Assembly: GCA_963693025.1 (NCBI GenBank)
Contig: OY843749.1
Location: 2,852,001-2,916,000, forward strand
From: JAHRAW01 sp963693025
GTDB lineage: Bacteria > Pseudomonadota > Gammaproteobacteria > Arenicellales > Poriferihabitantaceae
DNA: 64,000 nucleotides
Reading direction: 5' to 3'
Shown piece by piece: positions 34,268 through 42,449 of this stretch. The translations under genes and the position numbers were made by a program. The notes below the pieces were generated by a model. That model saw only the letters and a list, made by a program, of their open reading frames with translations, was not told the DNA's origin and did not search any database. Numbering within the stretch: the first letter of the stretch is position 1; every line of letters begins with the position of its first letter.

Positions 34268-34702
34268 TTAAGGAATGATGGTGACGGGTATGGACGCGGT
34301 TTGCACCAAGTGCCCCGCCACGCTGCCGAACAGCAAGTTCTTCAAACCCGAAGCCCCGGTCCGACCGATAAATATCTGCGAAGCCTTCTTTTCGTCCGCC
34401 ACCTGATTGAGTATTTCCGCGGGCCGCCCGTGGCGCACCAGCCCCTCGGCTTTGCAGCCCGAATCGGCAAGCGAGGCGAGCAACGGCGTCAGCACCTTGG
34501 AGTGCGCCATTTCAATTTCCTCCTCCCGCCGCCGATGGCGCGACTCATTCTCTTCCGGCGTGTTGAAGGTAAAGGGCGACCACTGAATCACATAAACCAC
34601 CAGCAACTCCGCACCCTGTGAACCGGCAACCCCCGCCGCAAACTCCGCCGCCCGCGCGCCGGGCTGGCTTCCATCTATTCCCACTAGCATGGTTTTTGTC
34701 AT
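34268..34702 (-). CDS. Universal stress protein (UspA family)
   Basis: The frame opens at 34855, but the domain starts at MTKTMLVGIDGSQPGARAAE; the ATG at 34702 has GGGGG eight bases upstream and gives 144 residues. The UspA fold ends with the ATP-binding stretch GRTGASGLKNLLFGSVAGHLVQ and the final strand IPVTIIP. It is probably an ATP-binding cytoplasmic stress protein, 66 bases upstream of the symporter gene on the same strand, an arrangement often found where Usp proteins modulate transporters. Confidence 0.9.
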   Translation of the reverse strand: MTKTMLVGIDGSQPGARAAEFAAGVAGSQGAELLVVYVIQWSPFTFNTPEENESRHRRREEEIEMAHSKVLTPLLASLADSGCKAEGLVRHGRPAEILNQVADEKKASQIFIGRTGASGLKNLLFGSVAGHLVQTASIPVTIIP

Positions 34703-34822
34703 CGACATATCCCCCATTGCTCCCCACCGGCTCACACCGGCAAAGAATATTGATAAAGTGAAAGATTTTGACCCTAACCCCTTTTCCCGAAAAAGTCCAG
34801 TGTTGGGGGGGGAGTTGTAGCC

Positions 34823-35200
34823 GTCATTCCCCACTACTCCGTCATTCCCAACCACCCGTCATTCCCAACCACCCGTCATTCTCGAGCGTTAGTGTCCGTT
34901 GCCGCCGCGCTTCTTCTTTTAAGCGGCGGCTTACGGACACTTGCGTCCTCGGGAATCTCCCTAAGACTGGCGCTAAGCCCCAACAACGCCATTCCCGCAG
35001 TCTTTTAAGCGGGAAACAGCGTCTTTTTGTCGGTGGTACGATGGACGTGGGAGGCGACGGTGGCTTCGGTAAAGTCCACGGTAGCCTTAGGGAGATTCCC
35101 GAGGTCGTAAGCGCCCGTAAGCCGCTACGCGGCAACGGGCGCTAACGCTCGAGAATGACGGAGTAGTGGGGAATGACGGAGTAGTGGGGAATGACGGGTG
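34823..35200. repeat. Modular palindrome with hairpin ends on both sides, plus amplified termini
   Basis: The core element is 34874-35160. The left hairpin has arms AGTGTCCGT (34891) and ACGGACACT (34933); the right one has AGCGCCCGT (35110) and ACGGGCGCT (35135), so both hairpin versions occur in one copy. Outside it are short repeats of CCGTCATTCCC on the left and GGAATGACGGAGTAGTG on the right. Confidence 0.92.
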
Positions 35201-35995
35201 CTAGTGACTAAGTATCTGACTAAGAAACAATCTAGTCCGCTCATGCTGAGGTTGGTCGAAAAACAGGTCAGGGGTGTTTTCTTCTATTATTTCTCCTACG
35301 TCCATGAAGATGACGCGGTTGGCGACGGTTTTGGCGAAGCCCATTTCGTGGGTTACGCAGAGCATGGTCATGCCTTCTTCCGCCAGTTCTACCATGACAT
35401 CCAGCACTTCCTTAATCATTTCCGGGTCGAGCGCCGAGGTGGGCTCGTCGAACAGCATGATGCGCGGGTTCATGCACAGGCTGCGGGCGATTGCCACGCG
35501 TTGTTGCTGGCCGCCGGACAACTGCCCCGGATATTTGTTGGCTTGCTCCGGTATTTTGACCCGCTCCAGGTATTTCATCGCGGTTTCCACGGCTTCCGCC
35601 TTGGGCGTTTTTCGCACCCAGATGGGCGCCAGCGTGCAGTTCTCCAGAATGGTCAGGTGCGGGAACAGGTTGAAATGCTGGAACACCATGCCGACTTCGC
35701 GGCGGATGGTCTCGATGTTTTTCAGGTCGTTGGTGAGCGTGACGCCATCGACGATAATATCCCCCTGCTGGTGTTCTTCCAGCCGGTTGATGCAGCGAAT
35801 CATGGTGGATTTGCCGGACCCGGACGGACCGCAAATCACGATGCGCTCGCCGCGCTTCACTTGGAGGTTGATGTCTTTCAACACATGAAACTCGCCATAC
35901 CATTTGTGCATCGCCACGATATTGACGGCGAGTTCATCCTCGGCGGTGTGCGTGCTCGGTGTGTTATCGGTTTGGGTTTGGGTTTGATTGGACAT
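35201..35995 (-). CDS. aapP: General L-amino acid ABC transporter ATP-binding protein
   Basis: The 264-residue polar-amino-acid-type ATPase has Walker A GPSGSGKSTMIRC, signature LSGGQQQRVAIAR, Walker B IMLFDEPTSALD and H-loop TLLCVTHEMGFAKTV. The N-terminal ~25 residues (threonine/glutamine-rich) are extra. As last gene of aapJQMP it powers uptake of a broad range of L-amino acids. The stop lies inside the edge of a repeat. Confidence 0.92.
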   Translation of the reverse strand: MSNQTQTQTDNTPSTHTAEDELAVNIVAMHKWYGEFHVLKDINLQVKRGERIVICGPSGSGKSTMIRCINRLEEHQQGDIIVDGVTLTNDLKNIETIRREVGMVFQHFNLFPHLTILENCTLAPIWVRKTPKAEAVETAMKYLERVKIPEQANKYPGQLSGGQQQRVAIARSLCMNPRIMLFDEPTSALDPEMIKEVLDVMVELAEEGMTMLCVTHEMGFAKTVANRVIFMDVGEIIEENTPDLFFDQPQHERTRLFLSQILSH

Positions 35996-36009
35996 AACAG
36001 CCTTGCCTC

Positions 36010-37122
36010 TTATCGTTTGTGCCCGGTTTCAAGTTTGCCCTCAAGATAGAGCGAATAGCGGGACATGCTAAAACAGGACACGAAGAAAAACAGCGCGACG
36101 AAAACATAGAGTTCGGTTGAAAGCCCGGCCCATTTGGTGTCGGCGACCGAGGCGCGGCCAATGCCGAGCGGGTCGAGCAAGCCGATGATGATGACCAGCG
36201 TGGTGTCTTTATACAAGCCGATGAAGGTGTTGACGATGCCCGGTATGGAGATTTTCAACGCCTGCGGCAGCACCACCAGGCGCATCGCCGACCAGTATTT
36301 CAAGCCGAGCGCATCGGCGGCTTCCACCTGCCCGGTGGCTATTGCTTGCAAGCCGCCGCGAATGACTTCCGCCATATAGCCGGACGCGAACAGCGTCACC
36401 ATAATCAGCACGCGCAACAACAAGTCAAAGTTCGAGCCCGGCGGCAGGAAATAATTCAGCATCGTTGAAGCGACAAACAGCAGCGTAATCAGCGGCACGC
36501 CGCGGATGAATTCGATAAAGGAAACCGCGGAGATGTGGATAATCGGCAGTTTCGACATTCGCCCCAATGCCAGCACAATGCCAATCGGCAGCGAAAAGGC
36601 GATGCCGGTTACGCCGATAATCAAGGTCAGCATAAAGCCGCCGAACTTGTCGGTCGGCACCGGCGTCAGCCCGAACCCGCCAATCAGCAACCATGCGGCG
36701 ATGAACGGAAACGCGACCGCATAATAGAGCCCGTATTTGCGGTGGGGGACGTGGTCGAACAGCACCGGAACGAGCGCCAGACACAACAACACGAACGAGA
36801 GGTTGACGCGCCAGCGCTCCTCGGCGGGATAAAAGCCGTAGGTGAACAACTGCAACCGCTCGCCGACGAATGCCCAGCACGCGCCGCCCGCTTTGGCGCG
36901 GCATTCGTTGCGGTCGGCGCCGGTGTAGGCGGCGTCGATGAAAAACCAGTCGACCGCGGGCGGGATGACCCACCACAAAAACCACAGCGACAGCGCGCTC
37001 AGAATGATGTTGAACGGCGACGACAAAAAGTTGCCGCGCACCCAGCCGGTGATGCCTCGGACGTTAGCCGGCGGCGGCAATTCGGGGTGTTCACCGGGTT
37101 TGTAGGATGCTTGCTCTGACAT
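36010..37122 (-). CDS. aapM: General L-amino acid ABC transporter permease
   Basis: The 370-residue permease has an N-terminal span and a large periplasmic segment rich in cysteine and tryptophan (about 55-100), further spans, then the His/Glu/Gln-permease domain with SFIEFIRGVPLITLLFVAS and ATGQVEAADALGLKYWSAMR. This long form is typical of AapM rather than of GlnP. It partners AapQ and AapP and starts 11 bases after aapQ. Confidence 0.92.
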   Translation of the reverse strand: MSEQASYKPGEHPELPPPANVRGITGWVRGNFLSSPFNIILSALSLWFLWWVIPPAVDWFFIDAAYTGADRNECRAKAGGACWAFVGERLQLFTYGFYPAEERWRVNLSFVLLCLALVPVLFDHVPHRKYGLYYAVAFPFIAAWLLIGGFGLTPVPTDKFGGFMLTLIIGVTGIAFSLPIGIVLALGRMSKLPIIHISAVSFIEFIRGVPLITLLFVASTMLNYFLPPGSNFDLLLRVLIMVTLFASGYMAEVIRGGLQAIATGQVEAADALGLKYWSAMRLVVLPQALKISIPGIVNTFIGLYKDTTLVIIIGLLDPLGIGRASVADTKWAGLSTELYVFVALFFFVSCFSMSRYSLYLEGKLETGHKR

Positions 37123-37133
37123 AATGCGTACGG

Positions 37134-38321
37134 TCAGCGCTCGACCAGTTTGATGCGCTTGTTATACCAATTCATAAACGCCGAAATGGCGAGCGAAATG
37201 GACAGATACAACATCAGCACGATAACCATGCATTCCATTTCGCGCCCGGTCTGGTTGAGCGAGATGCCGCCGATGGTGGCGACGATGTCCATATAACCGA
37301 TGGCGATCGCCAGCGAGGAATTTTTGGTCAGGTTGAGGTATTGACTGGTCAGCGGCGGCACAATCACGCGCAACGCCTGCGGGATGACCACCAGATTGAG
37401 CGTGCGCCCGCGGCTCAAACCGAGCGCCGCCGACGCCTCGGTCTGCCCGTAGTCCACCGCGAGAATGCCGGCTCGCACGATTTCGCCGATGAACGCCGCG
37501 GTGTAAAGCGACAGCGCCAGCCACAAGGCGATGAACTCGGGGCGCAACACATAGCCGCCGGCAAAATTGAACCCTTTGAGCGCCGGCACTTCCCAGACGA
37601 TGGGCGAGCCGAGAATGAAATAAACCAGCAACGGCGCGCCGACAACCGCGCCGAGGCTCACCCAGAAAACCGGCAACGCGCGCCCGGTGCGGTCTTGCAA
37701 CTGCGCGGCGTAACGGCGAAACCACCAGGCGAAGATGACGCCCGCGATAAACACCGCGACCACCCCCCAGAACAGCGGCTCAAAAACCGGCTTCGGCACC
37801 TGCGCGCCGCGGTTCGACAAGAACACGCCGTCGCCGATCACGAGCGCATCTCTCGGATTCGGCAACGCGCGCACCAGCAAGCCGTGCACCATCAGGATAT
37901 GCACCAGCACCGGCACGTTGCGGACGTATTCGATATAGCAGTAGGAAATTTTCGCGGTCAGGTAATTCTTCGACAAGCGCATCACGCCGAGCAGAAAACC
38001 GAGCAGAGTGGCGAGGATGACACCGGCAACCGCGACCGCCAGCGTGTTCATAATGCCGATGACGGTGGCGCGAATGTGCGGCGACCGCGAGGAGTATTCG
38101 ATGAACGTTTGGTTGATGTCGTAGTTCGCCGGTTGAAACAGAAACGCAAAACTGAATCCCTTGCCAAGCGCTTCCAAATTCACCACCGCATTGCGCGCCA
38201 TATAACCGAAGAACAGCAGAATGCCGATGAGGGTGATAATCTGAATGATGACCGAGCGCGCTTCTTTGTTGTTCCACAGGCGTGAAACGGCGTTGCGCTG
38301 AGTGGCGGTTTGGGTGGTCAT
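37134..38321 (-). CDS. aapQ: General L-amino acid ABC transporter permease
   Basis: The 395-residue permease opens with LWNNKEARSVIIQIITLIG and SFAFLFQPANYDINQTFIEY, the AapQ hallmark, and ends with the docking loop VDYGQTEASAALGLSRGRTL and SSLAIAIGYMDIVATIGGIS. It forms the pore with AapM. It is separated from aapJ by 129 bases that contain a strong hairpin. Confidence 0.92.
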   Translation of the reverse strand: MTTQTATQRNAVSRLWNNKEARSVIIQIITLIGILLFFGYMARNAVVNLEALGKGFSFAFLFQPANYDINQTFIEYSSRSPHIRATVIGIMNTLAVAVAGVILATLLGFLLGVMRLSKNYLTAKISYCYIEYVRNVPVLVHILMVHGLLVRALPNPRDALVIGDGVFLSNRGAQVPKPVFEPLFWGVVAVFIAGVIFAWWFRRYAAQLQDRTGRALPVFWVSLGAVVGAPLLVYFILGSPIVWEVPALKGFNFAGGYVLRPEFIALWLALSLYTAAFIGEIVRAGILAVDYGQTEASAALGLSRGRTLNLVVIPQALRVIVPPLTSQYLNLTKNSSLAIAIGYMDIVATIGGISLNQTGREMECMVIVLMLYLSISLAISAFMNWYNKRIKLVER

Positions 38322-38390
38322 AGCGGGATGGTGTTTGGGTGCAACTTATAATTTATAACTTACAACTTACAACTTACTCACAGCGCACAG

Positions 38391-38428
38391 TAACACAAAA
38401 ACAGGCGGCGGCATTTCCCGCCGCCTGT
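38391..38428 (-). terminator. Strong hairpin after aapJ (partial terminator or mRNA stabiliser)
   Basis: ACAGGCGGCGG at 38401-38411 and CCGCCGCCTGT at 38418-38428 form a perfect 11-bp stem with a 6-base loop. On the transcribed minus strand it is followed by TTTTTGTGTT. It probably lets more aapJ than aapQMP mRNA accumulate. Just beyond lie short direct repeats of ACTTACAAC (38355-38385). Confidence 0.75.
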
Positions 38429-38450
38429 CGTGTCCTGCGTTTATCCGCCG

Positions 38451-39470
38451 TTAGCGAATCGGTGCGCCGTACAGAATGCCACCGTCCCGCCACTGCGCGT
38501 TCAAGCCGCGTTCCAGACCGATGGAGGTGCCGGCACCCAGAAAGCGCTCGAAAATCTCGCCGTAGTTGCCAACCGCGGCGATGGCGCGCACCGCCCACTG
38601 CTTATCCAAGCCAATCATCGCGCCGAAGTCGCCCTCGGTGCCGAGCATGCGGTTGATGCTCGGATTGTCGCCGGCGGAAGCCGCCAAACTCGCAACATTC
38701 GCCTGCGTCACGCCGAGTTCTTCGGCATTGATGAGCGCGGTGAGAATCCACTTGACCGCATCAAACCACGCATCATCGTTATGTCGCACGGCGCCGCCAA
38801 GCGGCTCTTTGGAAACGAGTTCCGGCAGAATGAGGTGGTCTTGGGGGTTGTCAAAAGTGGCGCGAATTGCCGCCAGGGCTGAAGCATCACCAATGAAAGA
38901 GTCGCACCGGTTAGCCAAATAATTGACGCGCGCTTCTTCGCTGGTCTCAATCGGCACCGGCTCGTAAGTCATGTTGTTTTTACGGAAATAGTCCGACAAA
39001 TTAAGTTCGGTGGTGGTGCCAGTTTGAATACAAATCGAAGCACCGCCCAATTCTCTGGCGGATGTTATCCCGAGGTCTTTGCGCGTGATAAATCCGGCGC
39101 CGTCATAATAGGTGACCGGCAGGAAACTGAGTTTCAAGTCAGCATCGCGGCTCATCGTCTCGGTGGTGTTGCGGAACAGCACATCGCCCTCGCCGGAATT
39201 CAACAGCGTAAAACGCGTCTTGCCGGTTGCGTTGATAAACTTCACTTTTTCAGGGTCACCAAGAACAGCAGCGGCAACCGCACGGCAATGCGCGACATCA
39301 AAACCGTCCCACCTGCCATTGGCGTCAGGCGAGGCAAAGCCGACAAGCCCAGTGTTGATGATGCAGTTGAGTTCTCCCCGTGCCTGAACATCTTCCAGCG
39401 TGCCAGCCTGAGCCGTCATCGCCGTCAAAGATAGCGTAGCGGCAATGGCCGCCGTTTTTGTCAATTTCAT
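38451..39470 (-). CDS. aapJ: General L-amino acid ABC transporter substrate-binding protein
   Basis: The 339-residue protein has a signal peptide (MKLTKTAAIAATLSLTAM, cleaved after AQA) and AapJ-typical sequence: GELNCIINTGLVGFASPDAN, WDGFDVAHCRAVAAAVLGD and LNSGEGDVLFRNTTETMSRD. It captures L-amino acids in the periplasm. It is first of the aapJQMP operon; its own promoter should lie in the roughly 80 bases between it and the repeat at 39557. Confidence 0.93.
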   Translation of the reverse strand: MKLTKTAAIAATLSLTAMTAQAGTLEDVQARGELNCIINTGLVGFASPDANGRWDGFDVAHCRAVAAAVLGDPEKVKFINATGKTRFTLLNSGEGDVLFRNTTETMSRDADLKLSFLPVTYYDGAGFITRKDLGITSARELGGASICIQTGTTTELNLSDYFRKNNMTYEPVPIETSEEARVNYLANRCDSFIGDASALAAIRATFDNPQDHLILPELVSKEPLGGAVRHNDDAWFDAVKWILTALINAEELGVTQANVASLAASAGDNPSINRMLGTEGDFGAMIGLDKQWAVRAIAAVGNYGEIFERFLGAGTSIGLERGLNAQWRDGGILYGAPIR

Positions 39471-39556
39471 TTGAGTCTCCTCATGAATTACGATGGTTAT
39501 GGAATATGAACCCAGCAGTCTACCACACCAACCCCCCCCACAAAAACAACCAATTT

Positions 39557-39873
39557 CGTCATTCTCGAGCGTTAGCGCCCGTTGCCGCCCCCCGCCGTCA
39601 TTCTCGAGCGTTAGTGTCCGTTTGCCGCCGCGCTTTTTCTTTTAAGCGGCGGCTTACGGACACTTGCGTCCTCGGGAATCTCCCTAAGACTGGCGCTGAG
39701 CCCAAACAAAGCCGTCATCCCCCCAGAGCCTGCCCCGCAATGTGTTAGCGGGGGGATGCGGGAATGACGGCGGGGGCTTTGTTGGAATTCGCGGTAGACT
39801 TAGGGAGATTCCCGAGGTCGTAAGCGCCCGTAAGCCGCTACGCGGCAACGGACACTAACGCTCGAGAATGACG
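39557..39873. repeat. Modular palindrome with two hairpin ends; right hairpin chimeric
   Basis: A partial GCGCCCG-type end at 39557 is followed by a full GTGTCCG-type hairpin end at 39596. The right hairpin pairs AGCGCCCGT (39823) with ACGGACACT (39848), so two stem pairs are mismatched, as if two versions had recombined within the loop. The core includes GCGCTGAGCCCAAACAAAGC and a GCGGGG-rich hairpin. Confidence 0.9.
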
Positions 39874-39998
39874 CCGTGGGCGGGTCCGCCTGCTCTAAAA
39901 TCATCGCATCGGCGAATCACCACTCACACACCAATTGTGTTATATTCCCGCACTGATAACACCTAGCAGTCATTTTCTACCTGACGGGAGCGAGATAA

Positions 39999-41297
39999 AT
40001 GCCTTGGAATCAATCCGGATCGGACGGTCCTGACGACAAAGACCCTTGGGGGCGGCACGATGGGCGGCGGCGGGCTCAGCGGGAGGGGCCGCCGGACATT
40101 GATGAGATTATTCGGGAAGCGAAGCGGCGCCTCGATTCGTTATTCGGCGGCGGCGGTGGCGGTGGTCGCCGTGCCAACGGTGGCGGCGGCGGCGATGGTC
40201 GTGGCGGTGACGGCGGCGGCGGGGGGGAGCGGCAAATCAATATCCCCGGTGGCGGGATGATTGTTTTGGCGGTGGTGGTCGGCATCGGCTTTTGGTTGTT
40301 CAGCGGGGTTTATACGGTCGACCAGGGCGAGCAGGCGGTGGAGTTGCGCTTTGGGCAGTATCAGGAGAGCAAGGACGCGGGTTTGCATTGGCATATTCCC
40401 ACGCCGTTTGAGTCGGTTGAAATCATCAACACCCAGCAGGTCAACACCGTTGAAGTGGGTTACCGCAGGGGCGCGAGCCTGTCCACGGTGCCGCGCGAGG
40501 CGTTGATGCTGACGCAGGATGAAAACATCATCGATATTCAGTTCGCGGTTCAATACGACATCAAAGACCCCACCGACTTGCTGTTCAACGTCAGCGAATT
40601 CAACACCCGCAATATGGCGGAGACGGTGGTGCGCCAGGCGACCGAAAGCGCGGTGCGCGAAATCGTCGGGCGCAACACGATGGACTTTGCGATTACCGAA
40701 GGGCGCGCGCGGCTGGCGGCGGAGACCAAGAGTCTGGTGCAGCAGATTTTGGACCGCTACCAGACCGGCATCAATATCCGCACCGTGGAGATGCAGAACG
40801 CGCAGCCGCCGGAGCAGGTGAAAAACGCGTTTGACGATGTGGTCAGGGCGCGCGAGGACGAGGAGCGCATCAAGAATCTGGCGCAGGGCTACGCCAACGA
40901 CATCATCCCCAAGGCGCGGGGTTTCGCCGCCCGCATCACGCAGGAGGCGGCGGCGTACAAGGAGTCGACCGTCGCCAAGGCGGAGGGGCAGGCGTCGCGC
41001 TTTGAGCAGGTGCTGGAGGAGTATGCGCGCGCGCCGAAGGTGACCCGCGACCGGCTGTATCTTGAGGCGATGGAGGAGGTGCTCGGCAATTCCAGCAAGA
41101 TGATTATCGACCAGCAGGGCGGCAACAGCGTGATGTATTTGCCGCTGGACCAACTGCTGCGCAACCGCGACGCCTCCCAGGGAGCCAGCCGGCTGCCGGG
41201 TGCCGCGGGCGGCTCACCGGGCGCCACGAGCACCGGCGGCGGCGAGAGCGGGCTGGACGCGTCGGGCCGCAGTATCACCCGCACCGGGAGGAACTAG
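39999..41297 (+). CDS. hflK: FtsH protease modulator subunit HflK
   Basis: The 432-residue protein has a Gly-rich, charged N-terminus (residues 1-78), one span (IVLAVVVGIGFWLFSGVYTV), and a prohibitin/SPFH domain starting DQGEQAVELRFGQYQESKDA. A coiled-coil stretch (about 280-340) and a Gly/Ser-rich tail follow. HflK and HflC form a cage around FtsH in the inner membrane and limit its proteolysis. GGGAGCGAG lies before the ATG and TATATT at 39941 could be a -10 box. It is first of hflK-hflC-DUF2065-purA; hflX, common upstream in relatives, is absent. Confidence 0.95.
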   Translation: MPWNQSGSDGPDDKDPWGRHDGRRRAQREGPPDIDEIIREAKRRLDSLFGGGGGGGRRANGGGGGDGRGGDGGGGGERQINIPGGGMIVLAVVVGIGFWLFSGVYTVDQGEQAVELRFGQYQESKDAGLHWHIPTPFESVEIINTQQVNTVEVGYRRGASLSTVPREALMLTQDENIIDIQFAVQYDIKDPTDLLFNVSEFNTRNMAETVVRQATESAVREIVGRNTMDFAITEGRARLAAETKSLVQQILDRYQTGINIRTVEMQNAQPPEQVKNAFDDVVRAREDEERIKNLAQGYANDIIPKARGFAARITQEAAAYKESTVAKAEGQASRFEQVLEEYARAPKVTRDRLYLEAMEEVLGNSSKMIIDQQGGNSVMYLPLDQLLRNRDASQGASRLPGAAGGSPGATSTGGGESGLDASGRSITRTGRN

Positions 41298-41299
41298 AG

Positions 41300-42184
41300 A
41301 TGAAAGGTAAAAGCACGCTGTTCCTGATTGTCGCGGCGATTGCCGCGGCGTTGCTGTTTGCGTCGGCGTTCTACGTGGACGAGCGCGAAAGAGCCATCGT
41401 GTTCAAGTTCGGCGAAATCGTCGATGCCGACCTTGAGCCGGGATTGCATTTCAAGATTCCATTCATCAACAACGTCAAGTTCTTCGACGCGCGCGTGCAG
41501 ACGATGGACGCCGACCCCGAACTCTATCTCACCGGCGAGAAGAAAAACCTCGTGGTGGATTCCTTCGTCAAGTGGCGCATCCGCGATGTGCATCAGTATT
41601 ACACCCGGTTGCAGGGGCGCAAATCCAACGCGCGCTCGCGGCTGTCGCAGCGCGTCAACGACAACCTGCGCCAGGAATTCGGGCAGCGCTCGGTGCAGGA
41701 TGTCATCTCCGGCGACCGGCGCAAAATCATGGACGTGGTGCGCCAGGCGATGGACTTGGACGCCGCCAGCCTCGGCATCGAAATCATCGACGTGCGCCTG
41801 AAGCGGGTTGACCTCGACCCGGCCATCAGCGAGCAGGTTTACGACCGGATGAACGCCGAGCGCGAGCGCGTCGCCAAGGAGTTGCGCGCCCAGGGCGAAG
41901 AGGAGGCGGAGAAAATTCGCGCCAACGCCGACCGCAAGCGGCAGATTATGCTGGCGAATGCCGAGCGCGACGGCCAGCGCGTGCGCGGTGAAGGCGACGC
42001 CATCGCCACCGATATTTACGCCAGGGCGTTCGGCAAAGACCGCGAATTCTACAATCTTTACCGCAGCCTCAACGCCTACAAAACGACCTTCGACAGCAAG
42101 GACAACCTGATGGTGCTTGACCCGAGCGCGGATTTCTTCCGCTATTTCAAGCAGTCGGAAGCGGCGGACGCAATCGGCAACTAG
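41300..42184 (+). CDS. hflC: FtsH protease modulator subunit HflC
   Basis: The 294-residue partner of HflK has one N-terminal span (LFLIVAAIAAALLFASAFYV), then the SPFH domain (VDERERAIVFKFGEI) and a charged coiled coil around ERVAKELRAQGEEEAEKIRA. The family sequence GKDREFYNLYRSLNAYKTTF and FFRYFK follow. It starts two bases after hflK. Confidence 0.95.
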   Translation: MKGKSTLFLIVAAIAAALLFASAFYVDERERAIVFKFGEIVDADLEPGLHFKIPFINNVKFFDARVQTMDADPELYLTGEKKNLVVDSFVKWRIRDVHQYYTRLQGRKSNARSRLSQRVNDNLRQEFGQRSVQDVISGDRRKIMDVVRQAMDLDAASLGIEIIDVRLKRVDLDPAISEQVYDRMNAERERVAKELRAQGEEEAEKIRANADRKRQIMLANAERDGQRVRGEGDAIATDIYARAFGKDREFYNLYRSLNAYKTTFDSKDNLMVLDPSADFFRYFKQSEAADAIGN

Positions 42185-42226
42185 CGCCGCCGCCGCCCCC
42201 CACTCCACCTGACTGAGCGCCGGGGT

Positions 42227-42415
42227 ATGGATTGGCGTGATTTGCTGACCGCGTTCGCGCTCTACCTGATGCTGGACGGCATGCTGCCCTTCGTCAGCCC
42301 GACCGGGTTCAAGCGGGTGATGGGGAATATGAGCAAAATGACCGACTCAACTCTGCGCACAATCGGCGTCGCCGGCATCACCGCCGGCGTGCTTCTGTTG
42401 CATTTCGTGCGCTAG
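42227..42415 (+). CDS. DUF2065 small membrane protein (YjeT-like)
   Basis: The 62-residue protein has two hydrophobic segments: DLLTAFALYLMLDGMLPFVS and the C-terminal IGVAGITAGVLLLHFVR. It has the DUF2065 pattern around SPTGFKRVM. Its function is unknown. Its place between hflC and purA is the conserved gammaproteobacterial order, which also supports the call. Confidence 0.9.
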   Translation: MDWRDLLTAFALYLMLDGMLPFVSPTGFKRVMGNMSKMTDSTLRTIGVAGITAGVLLLHFVR

Positions 42416-42449
42416 TTTCGAGCGGAATCCGGCGCGGCGGAGGCGCGGC

